This document shows, piece after piece, positions 35,971 through 44,188 of a DNA stretch of 64,000 nucleotides. Numbering within the stretch: position 1 is the first letter of the stretch; every line of letters begins with the position of its first letter. Source of the DNA: CAIWHR01 sp963788185 (GTDB lineage Bacteria; Pseudomonadota; Gammaproteobacteria; Burkholderiales; Casimicrobiaceae); the NCBI GenBank assembly GCA_963788185.1, contig CAWBGE010000024.1:348998-412997 (forward strand), in the 5' to 3' direction. The notes beneath the pieces are model-generated. The model was not told where the DNA came from. It saw nothing but the letters and a program-made list of their open reading frames with translations, and made no database searches. A program made the translations under genes and the position numbers.

Positions 35971-37270
35971 CATGCGCGACATCCTGATCACCGCGATCGT
36001 CTTCGGCAGCTTGCCGTTCATCCTCAAGCGGCCATGGTTCGGCATCATCATGTGGTGCTGGTTGAGTTACATGAATCCGCACAAGCAGGCGTGGGGATTC
36101 GCGACCAACATGCCGTTCGCGATGATGGTGGCGCTGGCCACGATCGCTGGGGATGTTCTTCTCCCGCGAGCCGAAGAAGATTCCATGGACGCGCGAGACG
36201 ATTATCCTGGCTAATGTTGATCTGCTGGATGGTGGTGACAACGTGCTTCGCCTACTTCCCGGGCCTCGCATGGCCTCAGTTCGAAAAAGTCATCAAGATC
36301 CAGTTGATGACCTTCGTCACGTTGATGCTGATCACTAACGCGCGAGCGACTGATCGCGATGGTCTGGATGATCGCGCTCTCGCTTGGCTACTATGGAATC
36401 AAGGGTGGCATCTTCACGATCGTGCACGGTGGTGCGTTCCGCGTCCAGGGGCCGGCCGGAACGTTCATCGGTGGCAACAACGAAATGGCGCTGGCGCTGA
36501 TCATGTGTGTGCCGCTGATGCGTTTCCTGCAGTTGCAGGATCCACGTCGCCTGGATGCGATTGGGACTGGGCGGCGCAATGGTGTTGACGACCATCGCTG
36601 CGATGGGTAGCCAGAGTCGCGGGGCGCTGGTGGCGATCGCTGCGATGGGTGGATTGCTTTGGCTGAAGAGCCGGAACAAGATCGCGACGGCGATCCTTGT
36701 TGTGTTTGCCGGGGTTCGTCGCATTCTCGATCATGCCGCGAGTCGTACTTTGAGCGCATGGCGACGATCAAGACGTACGACCAAGATGCGTCTGCGCTAG
36801 GGGCGCATCAATGCCTGGGGGTTGGCATGGAATCTGGCCAAGGACCGCCCCTTGGTCGGCGGCGGATTCGAGACATTCCAGCCGCTCGCTGTTTCGCATT
36901 TACGCGCCGAATCCTGTCGGATGTCCACGACGTCCACAGCATCTATTTCGAGATGCTCGGCGAGCATGGCTTTGTCGGCCTTGGACTCTTCCTGCTGCTC
37001 GGGTGCTTCGCGTGGCGATCGGCGAGTCGATTGATTCGGGAGACGCGCGGGTCGCCCGACAGCAATGGATGGCCGACCTGACGGCGATGGTGCAGGTGAG
37101 CATCGTCGGCTATGCGGTGGGGGGGCTTTTCCTCGGATTGGCCTATTTCGACTTACTATCACCTTGTGGCAATGATCGTGATTGCATCGCAGCTGCAATC
37201 TTCCCAAGTCGGCGAGGAGAACGTAGGGACTGTGGCTCAAATACGCGCCTCGAGTGCGGGAACCGGGTAA
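35971..37270 (+). CDS. Exosortase A-associated O-antigen-ligase-like membrane protein, heavily frameshifted
   Basis: ~430 residues with many membrane segments. Begins MRDILITAIVFGSLPFILKR and shows PWFGIIMWCWLSYMNPHKQ, both typical of the TIGR03097-type ligase/polymerase linked to exosortase A. Central: GGAFRVQGPAGTFIGGNNEMALALIM; periplasmic loop and Wzy/WaaL-like VHSIYFEMLGEHGFVGLGLFLLL with the conserved His. Frameshifts near 36152, 36212, 36345, 36555, 36715, 36800, 36890, 37050 and 37155. Ends TAA 37270, 13 bp before an IS remnant. Likely polymerises repeat units or ligates glycan to protein; which is not known. Confidence 0.82.
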
Positions 37271-37286
37271 GCGTCCGGCAAACCTT

Positions 37287-38159
37287 TCAATTAACCTCAT
37301 CCTGGACGCCGAGTAGGAAACCGATTTCGATATCGGTCAGCCGTGACATTCCGCGCCAGATGACAGTGTTGCCGGGCGGTGCGTCTCCGGAGCGTGCGAG
37401 GTAGCCGCCAAGGCGGGCGAGTTGAGTCGAGTCAAGCAGGATTGCAGCGAAGCAGGTCCTCGGGATTTCGGGGACGCGCGGATAGGTGCGAGTTGATTCA
37501 AGAGTTTGATTTCGAGCGGCGTGAACGCGAGTGTCGACGCAGCGTGGCGAGTTGAGCGGTTCAGCATCGTCAGCCAGAAGATGCGCCACCCAAGAATGCA
37601 GAACATTGCGAGTAGATTGACCAGCCGCTCTGCGGTCCGCAGCTTCGAGTGCTGGGGCATCGCGCCTAGCTTTGCCTTCGTCGCCGAGCCGCAGACCAAC
37701 GGCGTCGCCGAACGCTTCAACCGGACGCTGAAGGAACAAGTCGTCCTCGCGCTTGAAGGAGAACTCGGTCGTGTCATGCAGCACCAGGATCGGGCCGTCC
37801 GTCGCGGAGGCTGCGTCGCGCGTTGCTTGGAAGTGCTCGGCCAGAATCTCTGCTTCGCTGACGCGGTCGTTGTCGAGAAACCGATACGCCGCTTTTGTAT
37901 TGGCCGAGTCCTGGCACGCGAGCGGGATAGTATCTCCGGGACTGGCCGCCAACTGGTCGAGCAGCGAGCGAAATCGCTTCCCGAGCCGCTGATCACCGAA
38001 TTCACAGCCAGCGAGTTCGGCGATCGACCCACGCGTTGGGCAATTGCGCGTCGGCGACAGCCTCCCGCCGGCGCTCTCGAACAGGGTTGTCCGACATTCA
38101 GCACCGTGTGGAAGTGGCACACGGAAACTACCTTTCTCACATTCTAGAAACAGCAGCAA
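37287..38159 (-). pseudogene. IS4-family (Tn5-like) transposase, internally deleted
   Basis: N-terminal DNA-binding part is clear: ELAGCEFGDQRLGKRFRSLLDQLAASPGDTIPLACQDS, TKAAYRFLDNDRVSEAEILAEHFQ, LVLHDTTEFSFKRED. The far C-terminus also fits (LVNLLAMFCILGWRIFWLTMLNR in one frame; LARLGGYLARSGDAPPGNTVIWRGMSRLTDIEIGF in another). About 250 catalytic residues between them are absent, replaced by ~96 bp of unrelated origin, and there is a frameshift near 37440. Not functional. Confidence 0.85.
37651..37746 (+). pseudogene. Integrase-core (IS3-like rve) fragment inside the IS4 remnant
   Basis: On the + strand this stretch encodes WGIAPSFAFVAEPQTNGVAE followed by RFNRTLKEQVV, the highly recognisable end of the DDE integrase core of IS3/IS481-like transposases (conserved Glu in NGVAERF). 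It is flanked on both sides by the opposite-strand IS4 transposase. It is only ~32 codons, too short to act. Confidence 0.75.
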
Positions 38160-38229
38160 GAAATTTCAATAAACTATTTATTCAGAAAAAAAGTTGTGGG
38201 TAATTGAAAGCATCACCAGACGCTTACTC

Positions 38230-39428
38230 CTAAACAGCTAGCGCCTTGATTGCCCTCGCATACATTCGCGTGACGGGCCATCCAAGGACGCGCCCCGGAA
38301 CTGGCCGCATCCATCGTGAGAATCGGAAGGAGCGTGCTATGAATTGCTCGATGTCCTTCCTGCCGTGGTATCGCGCCGCGCACGCGATTTCGCTAAAAAT
38401 GCGCGGTCCAGCCAATTACTTATCAGGAGAGGTTCTATTCGTTCGACCCGATATTCCGACCAGTCGAACGACATGGCACTCTCCTTGGCGCCAAATAGAT
38501 CCAAAGTCAGCATAGTACGTATACATTTGGAGCAATGGGAACAGTTGCTTGCCGAGTCGTTCTTGTTGCAAACATGAAGCGACGCGAGCGCGATGGGATG
38601 CTGCACGAGGAGGGCGGTCTTCTCAACGCGAGTCCAGGCTGCGCCGTCGTGAGTAATAGTCATAGCGGACGAACTGTACAATGGATCGATGAAAGGGTGT
38701 GACCCCCATGGATGCAGATTGCGATAGTCGAAACTAGAAGCAATCCGAGCTTCGGGTCCTGGTGGGCGACAAGAGATGGGCAATCGCTGCGAGTGCTGCG
38801 CCATGCCCCTTCGCACCCCACTGCGCAGATCGGCTCGGCTATGGTACGCATGTTGGTGATAATCGGTGTAAGACGTTTACCAGTTGCCGCCGCGATCGGA
38901 AGCAATGAGTCGTGCAAAGCGGCGAATTCGCTGGCTTGCCACAGCGGGATGTCGAAGCCCCAGAGACTAGTATAGATCGGAAATGTGCCGATCTAGGCCG
39001 AGTTCCTCGTTCCCGACCAGCGAAAACATCGAATCGACGCCGCCCGAGAGAAACAATCCATTTCGACCAGTGCTGCCGGGTCGCATGCGCGCCATCTTCA
39101 CGGACGATATATGAACTTCATGTCGACTCTTGAACCAGTCGTTGAAGAGGAAATTTACGCCACGCAGGTTTCGCGCCAACAACGTATCGATTTCGCCGTC
39201 CACATGGATATCAGTGTGGAGTTCAAGAGCAATAAGAAAGCCGATAGTGAGCCAATGGTTAGCGAACGTTGATGTAACTGGCTGCAATTCGATCGGAATG
39301 TCAATCCAGACGATCTTCGGCTTCGCACCTGCTCTGACATCGATGGTGGCTGATTCGCGCCAGTATCCTTCGTATTCGGGCGATGGAGCACCTTGCAATG
39401 GAGAGATTGTGATCATGGGGCAAGCCAT
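38230..39428 (-). CDS. PP-loop ATPase-like protein (asparagine-synthase/QueC-type), frameshifted
   Basis: ~400 residues across three frames. The N-terminal part (39428 downward) ends with GLFLSGGVDSMFSLVGN, a PP-loop that binds ATP and releases pyrophosphate. Next LYTSLGFDIPLWQ..., then NLHPWGSHPFIDPLYSS, a Cys cluster NCSHCSKCIRTMLTLDLFGA that may bind metal, and a C-terminal basic helix (RFSRWMRPVPGRVLGW). Shifts near 38975, 38820 and 38380. Similar proteins of unknown function occur in polysaccharide loci; it may amidate or otherwise activate a carboxylate. GC content is lower than in the plus-strand genes. Confidence 0.65.
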
Positions 39429-39510
39429 CTCGTGGGCGTATCTTGGACTTGGAGTGTGAACGTCAGATCATCGAGGCCGAGTCGCCTGGTCACCGTGCTT
39501 ACGCTCGATC

Positions 39511-40428
39511 TTAATGATTTTCCGCGGCCACCCACGAGACGTTTGAAAATTTATCTCTCATTGAGTAGTCGTAAACCGCGCGACACTTGAAGTAGCTGTT
39601 TGGATAGAACTTGACTGCCTTTCCCAACAAAGCTGCACTGATTGCCATATGAAGTCTGTTCGTGTGTATCTCATCAAATCTTGATAGAAACCGTAACACC
39701 TCCCGTGTCGCCAAGGTGGCTACGGGTTTAGTTTCGACTCCAAAGGCAAATACCTTGGATAGGTCAACGTTATCGGCTGGAATCGCGATGTCCGTCCGTT
39801 CGCCGTCTGTACGGAGGCAGTACAGTCGAGAGGAATGCTGAAGCACCTCAAGCGCGCGACGGGCTCTGCTGACGTTCGATGCTCTCAACACGTTTGCCAA
39901 GCCCGGGATGTTCTCTCGACCAAATAACTTTTCCTTGGCGAAATGGGCCAACTCCGCGATGCCGCTAAACTTTGCCGTGGCGGTAAGTATCGCATCTGGT
40001 GATAGGCTAAATGCCATGTCATCCATTCGCAGTACATTCGCTCTGGTTGCGTGACTGGAGACGTAAGCGAACGAATGCTGCTCACGACAAATCACGTCGA
40101 CATTTGGTCCAAAAGACTCCAGTAGTTGATCGACGTCCTTGATCGTGTGGGGAAGTATGATGAATCGCTTGGCCCGGTGGTGCAGTGCACAGGCTACTCG
40201 CGCGGAAAACGTGCTCGGGCCAACCAAGTTTCCGCCTCCGCCATAAACAACGACTCTCTGCAAGGGATCAAACCGCCCAAAGCGAGGTGTTTCGTAGCTC
40301 AGCGCCAATCGATCGAAAAGCTGGTATGTGGCAGCCGCAATGACCGAGTCGCCCGCATTGCCTGGATTGGGGAGGTAAATCAGGCGCTCTGACGCGAACT
40401 GACGCAGATAGGTTTCAATTGAGCTCAT
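39511..40428 (-). CDS. Polysaccharide pyruvyltransferase family protein
   Basis: 305 residues, intact. LIYLPNPGNAGDSVIAAATYQLF is the N-terminal glycine-rich motif of the family; VVYGGGGNLVG, FIILPHTIKD, VICREQHSFAYV and the C-terminal DEIHTNRLHMAISAALLGKAVKFYPNSYFK all fit a CsaB/WcaK-like GT-B fold. Enzymes of this type add ketal pyruvate from PEP to a sugar. Start ATG 40428. It follows the glycosyltransferase at 40500 with 71 bp between. Confidence 0.85.
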   Translation of the reverse strand: MSSIETYLRQFASERLIYLPNPGNAGDSVIAAATYQLFDRLALSYETPRFGRFDPLQRVVVYGGGGNLVGPSTFSARVACALHHRAKRFIILPHTIKDVDQLLESFGPNVDVICREQHSFAYVSSHATRANVLRMDDMAFSLSPDAILTATAKFSGIAELAHFAKEKLFGRENIPGLANVLRASNVSRARRALEVLQHSSRLYCLRTDGERTDIAIPADNVDLSKVFAFGVETKPVATLATREVLRFLSRFDEIHTNRLHMAISAALLGKAVKFYPNSYFKCRAVYDYSMRDKFSNVSWVAAENH

Positions 40429-40499
40429 GGCGCTTGCTCAAGATTTGGGTAATTGCATCCGGGGTTCCCGCGGGTGCCGGTAGATGAACGTTGTCACCA

Positions 40500-41747
40500 T
40501 CACCCGATCTTCCCCCCAAGCAACATGGCATAAATTGATTCTACGGCCACCGTATGGTGCTTGATGGAGAACATTCCCAACGCGCGGACTCGTGCGGCAC
40601 GTCCTAACCGATTACGAAGATCCGAGTCTAAGTAGAATTGCTCGATAGCAGTCGCGAGGGCGACCGCGTTGCCTGGCTCGAATAGCAATCCGGTTTGCCC
40701 ATGCTCAACCATCTCAACTGCGCCGCCGTGTCTGGGTGCAACCAACGGCCGCGCCAGAGTCATCGATTCAATAATCATCGTTCCGAGCGGTTCGGGCGAC
40801 GTCGAAGCCGACACCACAACGTCCAACGCGTTATACGCTTCGGCCATGGAGCCGACATGACCCGTGAATACCACGCGACCTTCGAATTCGTGTCCGGCGC
40901 TGCGCTCACGAAGCCTGCATTCGTAAGACCTACATTCGTCAGGGGTGCCCCCGACGATTACGAAGCAGACATCCCGAAGCTTTTTAACCAGGAAAAGGCA
41001 CGCATCAAGGAATAGTTCCTGCCCTTTCCACGGGATCAACAGCCCGACTATGCCCACGGCAAACGCTTGTTCGGGAATGCCATACCGCTTCCTGAAGGCA
41101 CTACCATCGGCGTGCAAGTCCAATTTCTCAAGTTCAATGCCATCGTAGATGTAGGTTCGCTTATTGGCTGGAACTCCCAAGCGACCGATACTCTCGGATA
41201 TCCACCGTGAGACCGGGATAAAGTGATCCGGCAATCCAAACAGCCAATGCATCATCCGTGACCCCTGCTGGTCACCGCGAACATGGCAAACAACCGGTAC
41301 TCGTAGGATCTTGCCGACCAATATAGCGGCTCGATTACACAATGGCTCGTTGTTGACGTGGATGATCGCCGGGCGGTGCCGCATGGCGGTCCAAAAAAAC
41401 TGAAAAAAGAATGGCACGAAGTTTGCGAAATCATCGAGACGCGCTAGGGCTTGTCTCAGTAATGGCCGTAGCACTGGGATTCGGTCCGGCCAGATCGCGG
41501 CAGCGAGGGCTCGCTGTATCCCAACAACATCAATTCGCCTATCCGGGATGTGAAGCCAATGCGCCTCCGTCGCAATCTCGCTGTACGGAGGCCCCCCCCT
41601 ACCCGTCACCACAATTGGGGAAAATCTGATCCGGTCTAGATTGCGAACCAGATGGCGCATGCAAATAATCGCGCCACCATAACCGATCCCGTTTTCCACA
41701 AACAAGATCGGATGGCGCGGAGTTGTGTTTGGAGCGGGGTTCGACAT
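40500..41747 (-). CDS. GT4 glycosyltransferase
   Basis: 415 residues, intact. NGIGYGGAIICMRHLVRNLD (acceptor-side loop), RPAIIHVNNEPLCNRAAILVGK, VCHVRGDQQGSRMM, YIYDGIELEKL, GIVGLLIPWKGQELFLDAC, and donor-binding STSPEPLGTMIIESMTLARPLVAPRHGGAVEM. Likely cytosolic, peripheral on the membrane. Sits between a GT2 gene (upstream, 2-bp gap) and the pyruvyltransferase. Sugar specificity unknown. Confidence 0.88.
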   Translation of the reverse strand: MSNPAPNTTPRHPILFVENGIGYGGAIICMRHLVRNLDRIRFSPIVVTGRGGPPYSEIATEAHWLHIPDRRIDVVGIQRALAAAIWPDRIPVLRPLLRQALARLDDFANFVPFFFQFFWTAMRHRPAIIHVNNEPLCNRAAILVGKILRVPVVCHVRGDQQGSRMMHWLFGLPDHFIPVSRWISESIGRLGVPANKRTYIYDGIELEKLDLHADGSAFRKRYGIPEQAFAVGIVGLLIPWKGQELFLDACLFLVKKLRDVCFVIVGGTPDECRSYECRLRERSAGHEFEGRVVFTGHVGSMAEAYNALDVVVSASTSPEPLGTMIIESMTLARPLVAPRHGGAVEMVEHGQTGLLFEPGNAVALATAIEQFYLDSDLRNRLGRAARVRALGMFSIKHHTVAVESIYAMLLGGKIG

Positions 41748-41749
41748 AT

Positions 41750-42712
41750 CTAGGCACCGAGCCTATTCCGTCCGCTCTTCGCTTCTCTTAGACGAGACAG
41801 CAAGGGGCTAGGTACGAAGGTGGCAGCAAGGTACCGTGCTGCACGAACAGTCGGACGCACACGAAAGCTCTGCAAAAGAGCTTGACGCGACTTCGTCATC
41901 GACCGTTGCGAGAAATGCCAATACCCTAGATCGCACCAGGCATGGGCAACCAGTCTGTCCGGATCAACATGCACCCGCATGAAGTGCTGGCGATTGTTGC
42001 ACGCGATCTTCTCCATTACGCGAACAAGATCCCGGAGCATTGGTTCGGTGTTCTTTGTGACGTTTGTGGCGTGCTGCCGGTATAGCCCCAGTTGGTCGGC
42101 AACGGCGATGATTGGAAAGCGTGCAGCGATTCGGGTCCACAATTCCAAATCCTCGCCGTACCGGATGCTGCTATCAAACAGACCCACCTCCAGCAGCGCG
42201 CGCCGCCTGATAAGCACAACGCTTGTGTTGATAAAGTTTGTCTTAGTCAACAACACAAGTGCGCCAGGGATTGGCTCACCAGCCAAACCGCAAATCATAT
42301 CTAGCACTCCATTGCGCTGGTACCACGACTTGACGACTATCCGCCCATCGCTATCAATGATGGACTTGTCAGCGGTGACAAGCGCAACTTCAGGGTGCGC
42401 GTCAAATGCAGCGATCAGGCGGTCGAGCGCCGGCGGGAACCATAGGTCATCTGCATCAAGAAGCGCAATGAAGTCTCCCGATGCCAACATGATTCCTTGG
42501 TTACGGGCGAGCGCGGGACCGGAATTCTCTTGACGAAAATATGATATGCCAGGGCCAAGCTCGCGCACGAGGTCTGCTGTCTCGTCGGTCGATCCGTCGT
42601 CAATGACGATGATCTCATGTACAGGTACACATTGCATTCGCACGCTGGCAATTGCAGCGGGCAGAAATGCGGCGCTATTGTATGTCGGAATGACTACGCT
42701 AATTGAAGGCAT
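41750..42712 (-). CDS. GT2 glycosyltransferase
   Basis: 320 residues, intact. ISVVIPTYNSAAFLPAAIASV, IIVIDDGSTDETADLV, GDFIALLDADDLWFPPALDRLI with the DxD motif, and a long catalytic tail (GEDLELWTRIAARFPI with the ED-x-EL base region). Inverting GT-A fold. A 2-bp gap to the downstream GT4 gene shows a common operon. Confidence 0.9.
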   Translation of the reverse strand: MPSISVVIPTYNSAAFLPAAIASVRMQCVPVHEIIVIDDGSTDETADLVRELGPGISYFRQENSGPALARNQGIMLASGDFIALLDADDLWFPPALDRLIAAFDAHPEVALVTADKSIIDSDGRIVVKSWYQRNGVLDMICGLAGEPIPGALVLLTKTNFINTSVVLIRRRALLEVGLFDSSIRYGEDLELWTRIAARFPIIAVADQLGLYRQHATNVTKNTEPMLRDLVRVMEKIACNNRQHFMRVHVDPDRLVAHAWCDLGYWHFSQRSMTKSRQALLQSFRVRPTVRAARYLAATFVPSPLLSRLREAKSGRNRLGA

Positions 42713-42773
42713 TGAGTGGGATCGACCGATGTTGCTCAGTCACCTCGTCCATTGCAACCCATGACCATGCAGC

Positions 42774-43163
42774 CTACTTGAGTAAGCGACGGCGTTCAGC
42801 AATGTCCCTGAGGCGTTGTTCGGCCAGGGGACGAAGCATGCAGTCCGGGTACTCGATCGTATGTCGCAGTGTGTAATGCATCTCCTGTTCAGCGATGCGA
42901 AGCAACTCCAACTTTCCGCCTTTTGTCTTCTCGGTGCGCACTTTCGCCATTAGGACCAAAGCCGGGCAATAGTGATTTGCGTATACGCCACAGCCTTGGA
43001 TTTGATAACGGGGATCGTCCTCAAGTCCATCGATGTATTGTGCACCACAAAACGGGGGTAGCGTCGCGATGATCGCAGCTGGGGCTTTGTATTTTGCAGC
43101 GTCCGCAAAAGGTGGCATCAACGAGAGTGCGAGCACGAAGACCGCGTAACGGATAGGTAACAT
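42774..43163 (-). CDS. Small exported protein of unknown function
   Basis: 129 residues with a clear signal peptide (MLPIRYAVFVLALSLMPPFADA). The mature part holds four cysteines in PPFCGAQYID, QGCGVYANHYCPALVLMAK and YPDCMLRP, suggesting two disulfides or a metal site, and a helical C-terminus (AEQRLRDIAERRRLLK). The pattern is like small helical-repeat exported proteins seen in some exopolysaccharide loci, but I do not recognise a named family. Located among glycosyltransferases on the same strand; probably periplasmic. Confidence 0.7.
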   Translation of the reverse strand: MLPIRYAVFVLALSLMPPFADAAKYKAPAAIIATLPPFCGAQYIDGLEDDPRYQIQGCGVYANHYCPALVLMAKVRTEKTKGGKLELLRIAEQEMHYTLRHTIEYPDCMLRPLAEQRLRDIAERRRLLK

Positions 43164-43204
43164 GGCACCTCTAGAGTGTAGGTTGGTGGGGCAGTCCGTG
43201 GAAG

Positions 43205-44119
43205 CTATCGCTCCCGCTTGAGGGTGCCGACGAAGTACGCCCCAAGACGCCCGTAAAGGCCGCCTCCAAAGCGGCAGTTACCCACAAAATGCATGAAGCT
43301 TGCGACCTTCGGATCATACGGCTCGCTACAGTCGCCATACTTCGGAAAAGGTAACACCATCGTGCGCGTGAAGTTAGCGACCACGATATTGGACATAAAC
43401 TGCTCACTGCCCCATGCAGACCACTTCGATCCTAGCCGAGACTCCATCTCGCGGGACACTCGCTCCACAAACTCAATGTTTACGCTGCTGCGTGGGAAAC
43501 CGGAAAATCCCGCGCAGCCGCGAATATAACTCATCGACGCGAAGCCGCCGACGGCATCCAAATTAGCCTCCGCAAGCATCTGGACGTGCGACTTTGCGGT
43601 GAGATCCAGCTTCCGCGCGTCGGCAAGGCGCTCTTGCATTGATTCGAGGCGCTGGTTGCGCCAGGTCCCCAACGTGAACGCAGTTCCGTTGGCTACGCAC
43701 GAAGCAACTTCTTCCATAGGACCGATACTCAACGTGTCGCTGTCAAGCTGTATAACGTAGCCGCTTGGTACGAGGCTGACAATCGCGAGCAACCGCTCCC
43801 AGCAGCCTCCTGTTGGGCAGTGTGGATTCGAGAATTTTGAAATGGAGGTGAGGGCGCAATGCGGGATGTGATGCCGGAGCAGCGCTTCATCGCCGGCTGT
43901 CAGACTTCCGTCGTTCAAAATGTGAAATGCCCGAGTCGGAATGCGGAGAGAAAACGACTTCGCCGCAAGTAGAAACAGGCCAACGTCCTTGTGTTGCAAC
44001 TGGCTGACAACAATGAGCTCAGACTTTGGCTCCAACGAAACGGGCGCGGTTTCAAAGACGCCCGCCGTTCGGGCGGCAAAGCGGGCGCGATTCAGCCTGT
44101 CCTTCAATGCGTAGAACAT
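43205..44119 (-). CDS. Putative GT-A glycosyltransferase (DxD)
   Basis: 304 residues, intact. LIVVSQLQHKDVGLFLLAAKSF opens a Rossmann-like fold; AFHILNDGSLTAGDEALL, then GYVIQLDSDTLSIG carries the DxD metal site. Late: GSKWSAWGSEQFMSNIVVAN and FMHFVGNCRFGG. Resembles glycosyltransferases of the GT8-like or hypothetical sugar-transfer group, but I cannot place it in one. Same operon. Confidence 0.65.
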   Translation of the reverse strand: MFYALKDRLNRARFAARTAGVFETAPVSLEPKSELIVVSQLQHKDVGLFLLAAKSFSLRIPTRAFHILNDGSLTAGDEALLRHHIPHCALTSISKFSNPHCPTGGCWERLLAIVSLVPSGYVIQLDSDTLSIGPMEEVASCVANGTAFTLGTWRNQRLESMQERLADARKLDLTAKSHVQMLAEANLDAVGGFASMSYIRGCAGFSGFPRSSVNIEFVERVSREMESRLGSKWSAWGSEQFMSNIVVANFTRTMVLPFPKYGDCSEPYDPKVASFMHFVGNCRFGGGLYGRLGAYFVGTLKRER

Positions 44120-44188
44120 TTCATTTGTCTCGTCGGGTCGCTGGCAAGCGTAGCGAGTGTCTCGAACAAGGGTTGGATCAGTATGACA

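Larger units (their letters stand above)
37284..38210 (-). mobile_element. IS4-family remnant with internal replacement
   Basis: Bounded by imperfect inverted repeats CTTTCAATTAACC (37284-37296) and GGGTAATTGAAAG (38198-38210). Only 927 bp, against ~1.4-1.6 kb for a complete element of this type. The transposase centre is missing. No clear target duplication is seen next to the ends. Located exactly where the plus-strand and minus-strand sugar operons converge. Confidence 0.8.
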
